Source: Flagellimonas pelagia
GTDB lineage: Bacteria; Bacteroidota; Bacteroidia; Flavobacteriales; Flavobacteriaceae
Length of the DNA: 64,000 nucleotides
Assembly: GCF_003584135.1 (NCBI RefSeq)
Contig: NZ_QXFI01000024.1
Coordinates: forward strand, 1 to 64,000
Reading direction: 5' to 3'
Shown: positions 46,501 to 53,172 of the stretch, in pieces
Numbering within the stretch: the first letter of the stretch is position 1
Layout: every line of letters begins with the position of its first letter
The notes under the pieces: model-generated
The model's database searches: none
What the model saw: only the letters and a program-made list of their open reading frames with translations
What the model was told of the DNA's origin: nothing
Translations under genes and position numbers: made by a program

Positions 46501-47027
46501 GCATCGATGGCATAGTTTCCATCGAAATCGGAGGAGACCCCCTTTATTGTCCCCTTAATGACAATACTGACCCCAGGTAGGGGGGAGTTGTTCTCATCAG
46601 TAACGGTTCCTGTGATGTTAATGAAATTTGGCTTCGATGCCTTTTCTGATTGGGTGCTGATCTTTTCCGGTTCATTTTCCTTTTCTACAAGGACGATCAA
46701 CTTTCTCCTGATTTCATAAGAAATATTGCTTTCGGCAAGGATAATGTCCATCAGGACATCGATTTTAACTTTTTCCACATCCACCGAAATCCTTTTGTTC
46801 AAATCCAATGTGGAATTTTTGTATAGGATATTGTAATCGGTACTCTCCTCAATTTTTTCGAAAACGGATGCTATGGATGCATTTTCCATTTTCATCGAAA
46901 CGAATTTTTGAGAATATGAATTATTGGCATTGAGTTGGAACAGTGCAACCAATAAAAACAGGGCGGAAATTTTCATTTTCAAATCTATTTTAGCACTAAA
47001 ATAGCTTTTGCATAGTGTGTTTTTCAT
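43524..47027 (-). CDS. SusC/RagA-family TonB-dependent transporter (second locus)
   Basis: 1167 residues. The long N-terminus before the signal helix (M18 KISALFLLVALFQLNANN) is normal in this family. Order: STN domain (~40-110), carboxypeptidase-D-like domain (~135-210, GTVTDENNSPLPGVSIVIKG), TonB-box area LDEVIVTAIGT, plug (~225-350, GANTIQGASQPLIILDGIP, AAALWGSRAANGVIVITTKSG), barrel to SILFNLQANF. The STN domain links it to the FecR protein at 47133. It imports the substrate, probably peptides, for the enzymes encoded downstream. Confidence 0.95.
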   Translation of the reverse strand: MKNTLCKSYFSAKIDLKMKISALFLLVALFQLNANNSYSQKFVSMKMENASIASVFEKIEESTDYNILYKNSTLDLNKRISVDVEKVKIDVLMDIILAESNISYEIRRKLIVLVEKENEPEKISTQSEKASKPNFINITGTVTDENNSPLPGVSIVIKGTIKGVSSDFDGNYAIDASQGDILVYSYIGYQTKEITVGNNPVVNVTMVPSVSNLDEVIVTAIGTKQLKDESGSTSSTIQSENIAKSGEAGVINALAGKASGVRIGKSNGDPGAGSSIQIRGANTIQGASQPLIILDGIPVSNDNIGGVTLSQQSRLDDINPKDIASVQILKGASAAALWGSRAANGVIVITTKSGQLGQKPTIQYTFSQSYDYINVRTPLQNSFGQGRNGVFSTSFAESWGDKITDRSGEPDDLDTSGASFLSSTTGNRYYPVISKNSRETFTDSNYDKVFRIGTFSQHNVSVNGGGQRASYFFSYENLDQKGIIKNYDYKRQNVRLNTKFQMTDWLSWNNRVSFTNTRSNRIEQAGETTNGILLGLLRTAPDFDITDYIGTYTASNGDIITNRQRSYRRQLGESENPIYNNPLWTLNEQKAPNDVNRFIINPELTIDPVNWLKVILRGGLDYYTDARSQFYPIGSASGLRSSGYWSQTDINSKEFNLDGIIVATHDFSNDLGVSATFGVNFNDRKRVINTNTISPFAVDSRLPTPDLNPDQAASSWNRNLQHIRSNRGYGILGINLYGQLFFNFSGALEASSTIKGSFFYPSVDLAWQFSDLVGSSDFLSFGKLRAAWGKVGIQPAPYKFETLATTGFSNFGGSFMVDSEKGNPNLKPEIKTEWEVGTDLRFFKDRVGLGFTYYRNETKDILFAVKANPSSGFNFNYKNAAVIENKGLEVDLTGKLIETDDLKLSINTNYNNNENMVVDIAGAETVDIGGTSKAVKGYPMSSFFLPGTLRNEDNSLALDANGFPQLDTESRVLGDPNPDWRGGIGMQLNFKGLDFSFLFEHSQGGDFINRTRVVLYGFGVHKDVAQEVTLTEDLVNVNGDVILAGTTVRGNIADFGGGDVLLDESWYRGIGGGLGFNKTNDLFIEDATWTKLRNVTLGYTFSGLKLSKKLALDSFRISVTGRDLILWTGIKDVDPETNNYGVSNAFGMNYFNNPGTRSILFNLQANF

Positions 47028-47077
47028 ACTTTTGATATGGTTTAAAAATTGGTCATTCAGTTTTTGAATTGTTTGAA

Positions 47078-47114
47078 AACCAGGGATTGTTCCCGCAATT
47101 CCTGGTTCTTTTTT
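47078..47114. terminator. Hairpin between anti-sigma and SusC genes, terminator or attenuator
   Basis: AACCAGGGATTG (47078-47089) pairs with CAATTCCTGGTT (47096-47107) around TTCCCG, one position being G-U or mismatched depending on strand. On the + strand CTTTTTT follows; on the - strand, the direction of the genes, only GGTTTTC does. It could cut transcription between fecR and susC partly, letting the two be expressed at different levels. Confidence 0.5.
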
Positions 47115-47132
47115 AGGTTTAGTTCATAGGCG

Positions 47133-48284
47133 TTAGTTGTTTTTCTGAGTTAGTATTATTTTATCGTTGGTTATCTTATAGGCAAAATCCTTGATTCTTT
47201 GGAATCCTTGTAGGACCTCTTCAATAGTTTCCGTTTTGAAGCGACCCGTGTACCGTTCACTTTTAAGAAGGTCCCCCCTTATTTCGATGGCCACATTGTA
47301 GTGCCTCTCCAATTTTTTGGTAATGTGGATGAAATCTTCGTTTTTGAAATACAGGATGCCTTCCTTCCAGGCAATGTACCTGCTGACATCCACATCGGTC
47401 AGTTGAAGTTCTTTATGACCATTGGAATAGAATGCCATTTGGTTCGGTTTTAAAAGGAGATGTGATGCTTCGAAACCATTGCTCCTTTTGACCGAGAGAC
47501 TGCCTTCCACCAAGACCACTTGAACGGTTTCGTCATCGGGATAGCTGGATAGGTTAAATTGAGTGCCCAAAACTTTAGTGTCCAACTCCCTTGTTTTGAC
47601 CCTGAAAGGGCGCAAGGAATCGGATTCTACGGTGAAATATGCTTCCCCTGTCAATTCCACATCCCTTGGTCCCGAAGCATAAAATGCCGTGGGATAGGTC
47701 AAGGAAGAACCGGAATTGAGATAGACCTGGGTTCCATCGGAAAGCACAATCTCGAATTTCTTCCCATAGGGTACGTTGAGGGTATTGTATACCAAGGGTT
47801 CGCCCAAATCATCGTTCTCAATGCTAACTTTTTTGTATACAATCTTAGATCCATCCTGTTCAGCAATGATATTGTTTGAACGCGTGACAATTGAGGCATC
47901 CTTGTTCGATAGTTCCTTGGTCGTACCATTGTCCAGGACAATGGTGACTTCCTGTTGGCCAACGGTCTTTGGGCTATTGTTTCTTAACAAAAGCAATGTT
48001 GATATTCCGATAAGCCCGATAAAAATTGCAGCATACCGCAACCAAGCCTGTCTTCTTTTTCTTTTGGACCTGACTAAAAGGTCAAATTTTGACAGTAATT
48101 CCTTTTTGTACTGTTCGGCATTTTCCTGACCTAGGGACCGTGTTATCAAATAGTGAAGCTCGGCCGATTCCTTAAAGGAAGAAGGATTGTCCTTGACCCA
48201 TTGGGCCAATTGCTCAATTTCATCCGGGTTTGAAGGGTTTTCAAAGAAATTGAAAATAATTTTTTTGATATGTTTATTTTTCAT
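47133..48284 (-). CDS. FecR-family anti-sigma factor (second locus)
   Basis: 383 residues: cytoplasmic sigma-binding part (to ~78), one membrane helix (~84-100, WLRYAAIFIGLIGISTLLLL), periplasmic FecR domain (VPYGKKFEIVLSDGTQVYLNSGS, AYFTVESDSLRPFRVKT, GTQFNLSSYPDD) and the DUF4974-type end (FKTETIEEVLQGFQRI). It is transcribed away from its partner sigma gene at 48400, with 115 bases between, so both probably share a divergent promoter region. Confidence 0.93.
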   Translation of the reverse strand: MKNKHIKKIIFNFFENPSNPDEIEQLAQWVKDNPSSFKESAELHYLITRSLGQENAEQYKKELLSKFDLLVRSKRKRRQAWLRYAAIFIGLIGISTLLLLRNNSPKTVGQQEVTIVLDNGTTKELSNKDASIVTRSNNIIAEQDGSKIVYKKVSIENDDLGEPLVYNTLNVPYGKKFEIVLSDGTQVYLNSGSSLTYPTAFYASGPRDVELTGEAYFTVESDSLRPFRVKTRELDTKVLGTQFNLSSYPDDETVQVVLVEGSLSVKRSNGFEASHLLLKPNQMAFYSNGHKELQLTDVDVSRYIAWKEGILYFKNEDFIHITKKLERHYNVAIEIRGDLLKSERYTGRFKTETIEEVLQGFQRIKDFAYKITNDKIILTQKNN

Positions 48285-48399
48285 TATCGTTAAATGCGGA
48301 TTACCAAAATGTTATTTGTTAAACGATCTGAAATTGACAAACCCTTGGTTTTAATCAAAAAATATTGATAATATTGATCGGACTTAGAAGATAGGTGCA

Positions 48400-48987
48400 A
48401 TGGATTCCAATGATATCGGGGAAAATATTGATTTAATCGCAATCCAAAAGGGCAGTCGAAAGGAATTCGAGAAGGTTGTTGAGCTTTATTACAACGAACT
48501 CTTTTTTTATGCCAAAAGTTTATGTAGGGACGAATTGTTGGCCAAGGATTTGGTCCAAGAAGCTTTTTTTGGACTATGGCAAAAAAGGGAAACTTTGAAT
48601 GCAAAAACGGTTCTTAGGGGGTGGCTTTATCTTTCATTGAAGAATAAATTCCTGGATCATGTAAAAAAGTACAGAAAGGAAACCTATTTTTTCGAGAGGA
48701 CCTATTCGGAGACCATGGAAACCCTTTCACAACAGGATCACCAAGAAAACCTATCCAGAAAGATTGAATTGATGGATAGGGAGATTGACTTGTTGCCCAA
48801 GAAATGTCAACAAGTATTGGTCTTGAGCAAAAAGGAAGGTTTGACCAATGCGGAAATTTCAGATTATCTCAACATTTCCATCAAAACCGTGGAAGGCCAT
48901 CTTTCCAATGCATATAAAATCCTCAAGGAAAAGTTGTATGAGAAATTTCAAATTTTGTTCACTGTAATCGGTTTCAGATCAAAGTGA
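48400..48987 (+). CDS. RNA polymerase ECF sigma factor (FecI-like), second locus
   Basis: 195 residues. Region 2 spans ~15-85 (LAKDLVQEAFFGLWQKRE), region 4 spans ~130-185 (VLVLSKKEGLTNAEISDYLNISIKTVEGHLSNAYKIL; two stretches). It is divergent from the FecR gene, unlike the first locus where sigma and anti-sigma run together. It should turn on the - strand SusCD operon in answer to bound substrate. Confidence 0.93.
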   Translation: MDSNDIGENIDLIAIQKGSRKEFEKVVELYYNELFFYAKSLCRDELLAKDLVQEAFFGLWQKRETLNAKTVLRGWLYLSLKNKFLDHVKKYRKETYFFERTYSETMETLSQQDHQENLSRKIELMDREIDLLPKKCQQVLVLSKKEGLTNAEISDYLNISIKTVEGHLSNAYKILKEKLYEKFQILFTVIGFRSK

Positions 48988-49125
48988 TGACGAATCGTTC
49001 TAGGTTCAATCCTTCATAGACCCCGATAGGGTTATAGTTGATTCAAATTTTTGCCAATCCTACCGTTAGTTGTTAATGGATTTCTTCCATCATTTTTTTA
49101 CAGGACATGAATTTTGTTCTTTATA

Positions 49126-49842
49126 CTAGAATAATAATGAAAGTCCTGAAACCATTAGCAAAAACAGGATGCTCTTTTTATAATGGGCCTTTCCTGATTT
49201 TTTGAACGTTTTTCTTCCCAAAAACTGGGCGGAAAGGAAAATGGGAAAAATAATCGCGGCGTATTTACATTGCTCAAAATTTAAAATGCCATTTAAGGCC
49301 AAGGTTGGTATTCTGGTAAGGGTAACAAGTCCTAAAATGCCAATCATCGTGGCCCTTATGGTATTGATTTCCTTGATCCTATTCTCCACGCAGATGATAT
49401 ACAATGGTCCCCCAGTGGAGAATATCCCAGAGAAAAAACCTGCCAAAATACCAAGACCTAAAATACTGGTATTCCCCAGATTCGATTCTCGCTTACCTAG
49501 AAGGGAATACAACACGTATGCGAGTATAAAGGCACCAAGCATTTTTTTTAAAAAGAATGGCTTGGAATATGAGAGGACCAAAACCCCTAAAACAACCCCT
49601 ACAATTGATGTTATGGAAAGGTCAAGGATTGTTTTTTTATCAATGAAAACCCATTCCCTGTAAATTAGGAAAATACTTGAAAATACATAGAATAGGGAAA
49701 TGTAGGCAATGGCCTCCGGTAATTGAAACTTCAATAATAAGATGGGAAGTGCAATGAGAGAACCTGCAAATCCCATGGCACTTTGAACATAAAACCCTGC
49801 AAAAATACCTATGGTCAAAGTAATAAGTGAAAATAAATCCAT
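49126..49842 (-). CDS. TauE/SafE-family permease
   Basis: 238 residues with about eight hydrophobic helices. The two halves carry the family repeats FAGFYVQSAMGFAGSLIALPILL and GILAGFFSGIFSTGGPLYIICV. Members export sulfite, sulfoacetate or related organosulfur anions, though many are untested. It is divergent from an Lrp/AsnC regulator and near a locus for gamma-glutamyl and cysteinyl compounds, which hints at sulfur overflow from cysteine breakdown. Confidence 0.85.
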   Translation of the reverse strand: MDLFSLITLTIGIFAGFYVQSAMGFAGSLIALPILLLKFQLPEAIAYISLFYVFSSIFLIYREWVFIDKKTILDLSITSIVGVVLGVLVLSYSKPFFLKKMLGAFILAYVLYSLLGKRESNLGNTSILGLGILAGFFSGIFSTGGPLYIICVENRIKEINTIRATMIGILGLVTLTRIPTLALNGILNFEQCKYAAIIFPIFLSAQFLGRKTFKKSGKAHYKKSILFLLMVSGLSLLF

Positions 49843-49929
49843 GTTCCAGAAATTGAACGGCTAAGCTAGTGGGTTGTAAAATGGTTTAAAAATTGAAAAA
49901 TTGGAGAAAACAGGTATATTTAATTGAAT

Positions 49930-50385
49930 ATGCGTTATTTTGACAAAAAATATGTTGAAAAGATGGTTGATGGAATAGATAACCGAATAATTGGTCTTCT
50001 GAGAAAGAATTCTAGGTATTCATTTGCCGAAATCGGCAGAATCATTTCACTTTCGCCTTCATCTGTGAGGGAAAGGATTCAAAAGCTGGAAGATTTAGGC
50101 ATAATCGAATCGTACAGTCTCAAGGTCAATTATGCCTTGTTGGGATATGGGATGGAGGTCTTTATCCTTCTAAAGATTTTCGATGGAAAACTAAAGTATT
50201 TTTTGGAGGAAATCCATGACTTTGTTGAAGTGGAGGAGGCGTATAGGATTACCGGCCCGTATAATATCCATATTAGAGCAATTCTGCGGGACCAAAAACA
50301 TTTGCAGGACTTTGTGGACAGGCTCATCAATTATGGAAGTCCAACAACCCTTTTGATTCTATCCGATATTGAAAAGAACTTGTGA
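49930..50385 (+). CDS. Lrp/AsnC-family transcriptional regulator
   Basis: ATG 49930 was taken rather than the TTG two codons earlier; 151 residues. The N-terminal helix-turn-helix is clear (IDNRIIGLLRKNSRYSFAEIGRIISLSPSSVRERIQKLEDLGII, read in parts), followed by the RAM/AsnC ligand domain (VNYALLGYGMEVFILLKI, VEEAYRITGPYNIHI). Regulators of this type sense amino acids. It is divergent from the TauE/SafE permease with an 87-base gap, so it is the probable regulator of that gene. Confidence 0.9.
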   Translation: MRYFDKKYVEKMVDGIDNRIIGLLRKNSRYSFAEIGRIISLSPSSVRERIQKLEDLGIIESYSLKVNYALLGYGMEVFILLKIFDGKLKYFLEEIHDFVEVEEAYRITGPYNIHIRAILRDQKHLQDFVDRLINYGSPTTLLILSDIEKNL

Positions 50386-50742
50386 TTCATTGTTTACTTA
50401 TTTGCGAACCGCATAATTCGATTTTAAATGTAATATAATATAATGATTTTTTGATTTTAATTTTTTGCATTAAGACATAAAATATAATCCACCCTGAGAA
50501 AATGTTCTAAGCATAATATTCTGGAGCTTGTCTGGTTATAAACTCTGCAAGAGATCTGTCCTCAATATAAAAAGATACATAGGATAAACAATTCTTTATA
50601 TTGTGATAGGTTATGTTGAAAGAAGTTCCCAAAAACAGTCAACATAAACTGAAATCATTTTATGAATTCGTCAATGCCTCTTAAAAGATAAAGTTAGAAG
50701 GGCTTATTTTTATATCTTTGTTTATATCCCAAATCTGGCCTC
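50386..50742. other. AT-rich 357-base gap with one promoter
   Basis: No open frame of note. The only recognisable element is TATCTTTG at 50713-50720, a perfect TAnnTTTG -7 box 22 bases before the ATG of the lipoprotein at 50743; its -33 element is weak. Confidence 0.5.
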
Positions 50743-51219
50743 ATGAGAAAATACACAATTACAGTTGGAGTGATATTGGTAATATCTTCTTGTAGCAAAG
50801 ATGATGACGTTTCAATTAATGACAGGAAGGAGGCACTTTTTGGCCAATGGGAATATGAGGCTATTGATTCCGATACTGCCGTTGATATCAATGGTGACGG
50901 GACCGTAAACATTGACCTATATAACACAAACGAAATTCGTCAATGTCTTAAAGACAACTTAATCTTTTTTACAGAAGGGGCAATTGGAGAAAAAAACGAG
51001 TTTAGAATTAATGAAAATGGTCTTTTCTGTGGTGAAGTTGACCCATATAGTACGGTGGAATCGGACAAATATGAGTTGATCAATAACGAAATTCTACGCT
51101 TCGAGAACAGAAATGATATGCGAATCATAGAGTTTACCAAGAACCGTCTTGTACTGGAACAGGATGATTTTTTGGATGATCAGGATGTCGTTATCACATA
51201 TACTTACAAACGGTGTTGA
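50743..51219 (+). CDS. Hypothetical lipoprotein, possibly lipocalin-like
   Basis: 158 residues with lipobox VISSC (Cys17) followed by SKDDDVS. The body begins LFGQWEYEAID, a common opening of the small lipocalin-like Bacteroidota lipoproteins, and is rich in beta-strand and acidic residues (DTAVDINGDGTVNID might bind Ca2+). Four Cys outside the signal may form disulfides. No family recognised with certainty; a TAnnTTTG promoter lies just upstream. Confidence 0.65.
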   Translation: MRKYTITVGVILVISSCSKDDDVSINDRKEALFGQWEYEAIDSDTAVDINGDGTVNIDLYNTNEIRQCLKDNLIFFTEGAIGEKNEFRINENGLFCGEVDPYSTVESDKYELINNEILRFENRNDMRIIEFTKNRLVLEQDDFLDDQDVVITYTYKRC

Positions 51220-51260
51220 TTCAGATATTGAATAAGTGGGGCATAGCCCATTAATGAATT

Positions 51261-51558
51261 TTATACCCTTACCACGGAGCCAAAAGTCCAATCGCTCCAT
51301 TGCCCATCACTGTCCCGTACCCTTACTTCATAAGGCTGATCTAGGTATTTCAATCTACTTTCACGCGGTTCGGTCTCCATCTCAAAATACCTGTCGACAC
51401 CACTTCCCTTGGCTTCGCTGTAGTTCAACAATTTGGTATCCCAACGATTGTCCTGTCTGTTGAAAATGCGGATCTCGACCTGTTCCAAGCTTGCTCCATT
51501 ATAGGCCTCCGAACAGTTAATGCTAAAGCAGGTATATATCCATTCTGTATATCGTCTA
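51261..51558 (-). pseudogene. Gene remnant lacking a start
   Basis: On the - strand a frame is open from about 51558 to the stop at 51261 and reads like a real protein: ...SINCSEAYNGASLEQVEIRIF, then a charged beta-rich region ending DSDGQWSDWTFGSVVRV. No ATG is present; a TTG at 51488 is the only candidate start, inside what looks like continuous coding. It resembles the tail of a lipoprotein cut off by rearrangement. Low certainty. Confidence 0.35.
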
Positions 51559-51608
51559 TTTTATATTAAATAACTGATATTGATTTAACTGTATTTAATT
51601 ATATTTTT

Positions 51609-51630
51609 ATTAGTTCGATATTAGTTCGAT
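51609..51630. repeat. Tandem 11-base direct repeat
   Basis: ATTAGTTCGAT occurs twice without spacer (51609-51619, 51620-51630), about one helical turn apart, in a 341-base stretch (51559-51899) with no convincing gene. It could be a regulator site or chance. Confidence 0.4.
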
Positions 51631-51647
51631 TTCGAGAGGTAATTCTA

Positions 51648-51770
51648 ATGAGTGATTACTTTATTCTCACCAATGATAATCAAAATTTCAAAGAGATTGA
51701 AGTAATGCGGGGCATTCATTTGCAAATATACACAGGGGAAAACCACAGTTTTTATGTGGATTTCCTGTAA
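51648..51770 (+). CDS. Possible 40-residue small protein or fragment
   Basis: ATG 51648 opens 40 codons reading MSDYFILTNDNQNFKE then GIHLQIYTGENHSFYVDFL. Composition is protein-like, with alternating strands, but too short to judge; it follows the tandem repeat by 17 bases. It may be a fragment of a longer gene lost from this AT-rich interval. Confidence 0.25.
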   Translation: MSDYFILTNDNQNFKEIEVMRGIHLQIYTGENHSFYVDFL

Positions 51771-51899
51771 TGGGGTCTCAAATAAATTTTCTAAATTGGA
51801 AAACTCCCCCATTTTAAAAGCCACTCAAAATGAGGTGTGTGTATTTCTTACCCTAAAATTGGCTTCCCTAATTTTTTGAATATTTAAAAATTACCGAAT

Positions 51900-52357
51900 A
51901 TGAAAGCCACGTTCCACTCTTATTTCTCATTTTTTGCTTTTTTTCAGTACCAATTTCAGCTCAATATGGACGGTTTACAGAAGAAGAAAGACTTCGCGAA
52001 CTCAGGAAAAATAGCGAACCATTACGTTTGCTTGTAGAGGATATCCGTAGGGCGGTTTACCCAAGCGAAAAGGACTTGGACGACTGTCTACCTCCTTTTA
52101 CAAGTGGAACAATAACCCTTGAAGGGGCATCAGAAGGCGAGGCGGGAATTGAATTAAACCTAGTTCTGTTTAAAATAACATCAAAAAAGAACAAAGGGAA
52201 AATAAACAAATCTGTAATAACTTTTGTAAGGCACACGATTTGTAGTCCATTGATGGATAAAGTGAGAGATGGAAGCACGGAGAATTTTAATATTATTAGA
52301 AATCTTATTGTCTTATTGTTCAGCCTTTTCAGTTTATTAATTTTAGTGACTATTTGA
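51900..52357 (+). pseudogene. Frameshifted gene for a secreted/membrane protein of unknown function
   Basis: ATG 51900 reads MKATFHSYF, in a frame that stops soon after. The next frame, open to 52357, reads ESHVPLLFLIFCFF then SVPISAQYG, a good signal peptide, and continues for ~130 residues (RFTEEERLRELRKN, DDCLPPFTSG) to a C-terminal hydrophobic helix LIVLLFSLFSLLILV. Adding one A to ATGAAAGCC would join the two as MKSHVPLLFL... So one base has probably been lost in the A-run at 51903-51905, by mutation or sequencing error. An internal start at 52028 would skip the signal. Family unknown. Confidence 0.5.
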
Positions 52358-52658
52358 AACCTTACCCTATTTTTGAAGTTCTTTTGTAACCCAGTCGCAC
52401 GTAATCATTGTTATATTTGCAATTTGAAATTTTTGGCAATCATATTATAAATATATTTCTTGGCACTCAATTTTATGTCTGATATCTTACGATATAATAT
52501 ATATATATGACCTATCCTATGGAAAGCCTATTTCGCCCTCAAAAGATTTATGGATCTGCAGAATAACTAGTTTTTAGTGCTTCATGAAACCTTTTATCCC
52601 TGCTTTCAAGTTTTTGCACAACCTGTGCATCGATTAATTCTTACCTTTGTTGAAATTT
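52358..52658. other. AT-rich gap before the divalent-metal island
   Basis: No gene seen. It holds a TATATTTG box (52412-52419) without an obvious gene behind it, an AT dinucleotide run near 52495-52508, and the palindrome and promoter described at 52615-52649. Confidence 0.5.
52615..52649 (+). promoter_or_regulatory. Palindrome and -7 box upstream of the metal-efflux operon
   Basis: TGCACA-ACC-TGTGCA (52615-52629) is a perfect 6-base inverted repeat. Twelve bases later stands TACCTTTG (52642-52649), matching TAnnTTTG, and ATG follows at 52659. A protein on the palindrome would cover the space between -33 and -7, so it could be the operator of the island, perhaps for the Fur-family protein at 59319, although the sequence is not a recognised Fur or Zur box. 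Confidence 0.45.
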
Positions 52659-53054
52659 ATGAAAACACTTTTTTCCATATCAATGTCGCTATTATTCTTT
52701 TTTCAGGGAATTAGTATTGATATGGACTTTTGTGGACCCATTAAAGAAATTTCAAGCATCCTAATCCATTACCAAGACCATAAAGTTTATGGTGACTCTT
52801 TCCTTGAATATGTAGTTGAAGATTACTTTGGTAACGTAGCAAAAGCTGAAAGGCACCATAATGACTCTGGTAAGCAGAAAACACCAATCCATTCCCATCA
52901 GCAATGTTGCCACCCTTTAGTATTAATTATTGCGAACAACAATTCGGCTTTAATTAATCTATTAAAGTTTGAAGGGAAAGAACAGTTTAACTTATATAAA
53001 GTAAACTTCACTTCCAGATATTTGGAATCGCTTTTCCAACCACCTAAAGTATAA
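52659..53054 (+). CDS. Small secreted His/Cys-rich protein leading the efflux operon
   Basis: ATG 52659 (not the TTG at 52647) gives 131 residues with a signal-like N-terminus (TLFSISMSLLFFFQG). Metal-type residues follow: DFCGPIK, ILIHYQDHK, AERHHND and SHQQCCHP. The end SLFQPPKV is a common ending for small proteins of this sort placed before RND pumps in Bacteroidota. It probably binds metal in the periplasm; no characterised homologue is known to me. The pump gene begins 118 bases on. Confidence 0.6.
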   Translation: MKTLFSISMSLLFFFQGISIDMDFCGPIKEISSILIHYQDHKVYGDSFLEYVVEDYFGNVAKAERHHNDSGKQKTPIHSHQQCCHPLVLIIANNNSALINLLKFEGKEQFNLYKVNFTSRYLESLFQPPKV

Positions 53055-53172
53055 TTCAGTTTTTTTAAGGATAGCTATATCCTTACGTGATGCTTTTCAA
53101 AATAAGCATCACATTATAAACGCATTGTATCTCATTGCATTGCGATGTTTAAACTGAATTAATACTTTTACT

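Noticed and set aside
52485..52515. AT dinucleotide run, considered as an origin or transposon end
   Set aside because: Short, without flanking repeats, DnaA-box cluster or transposase.
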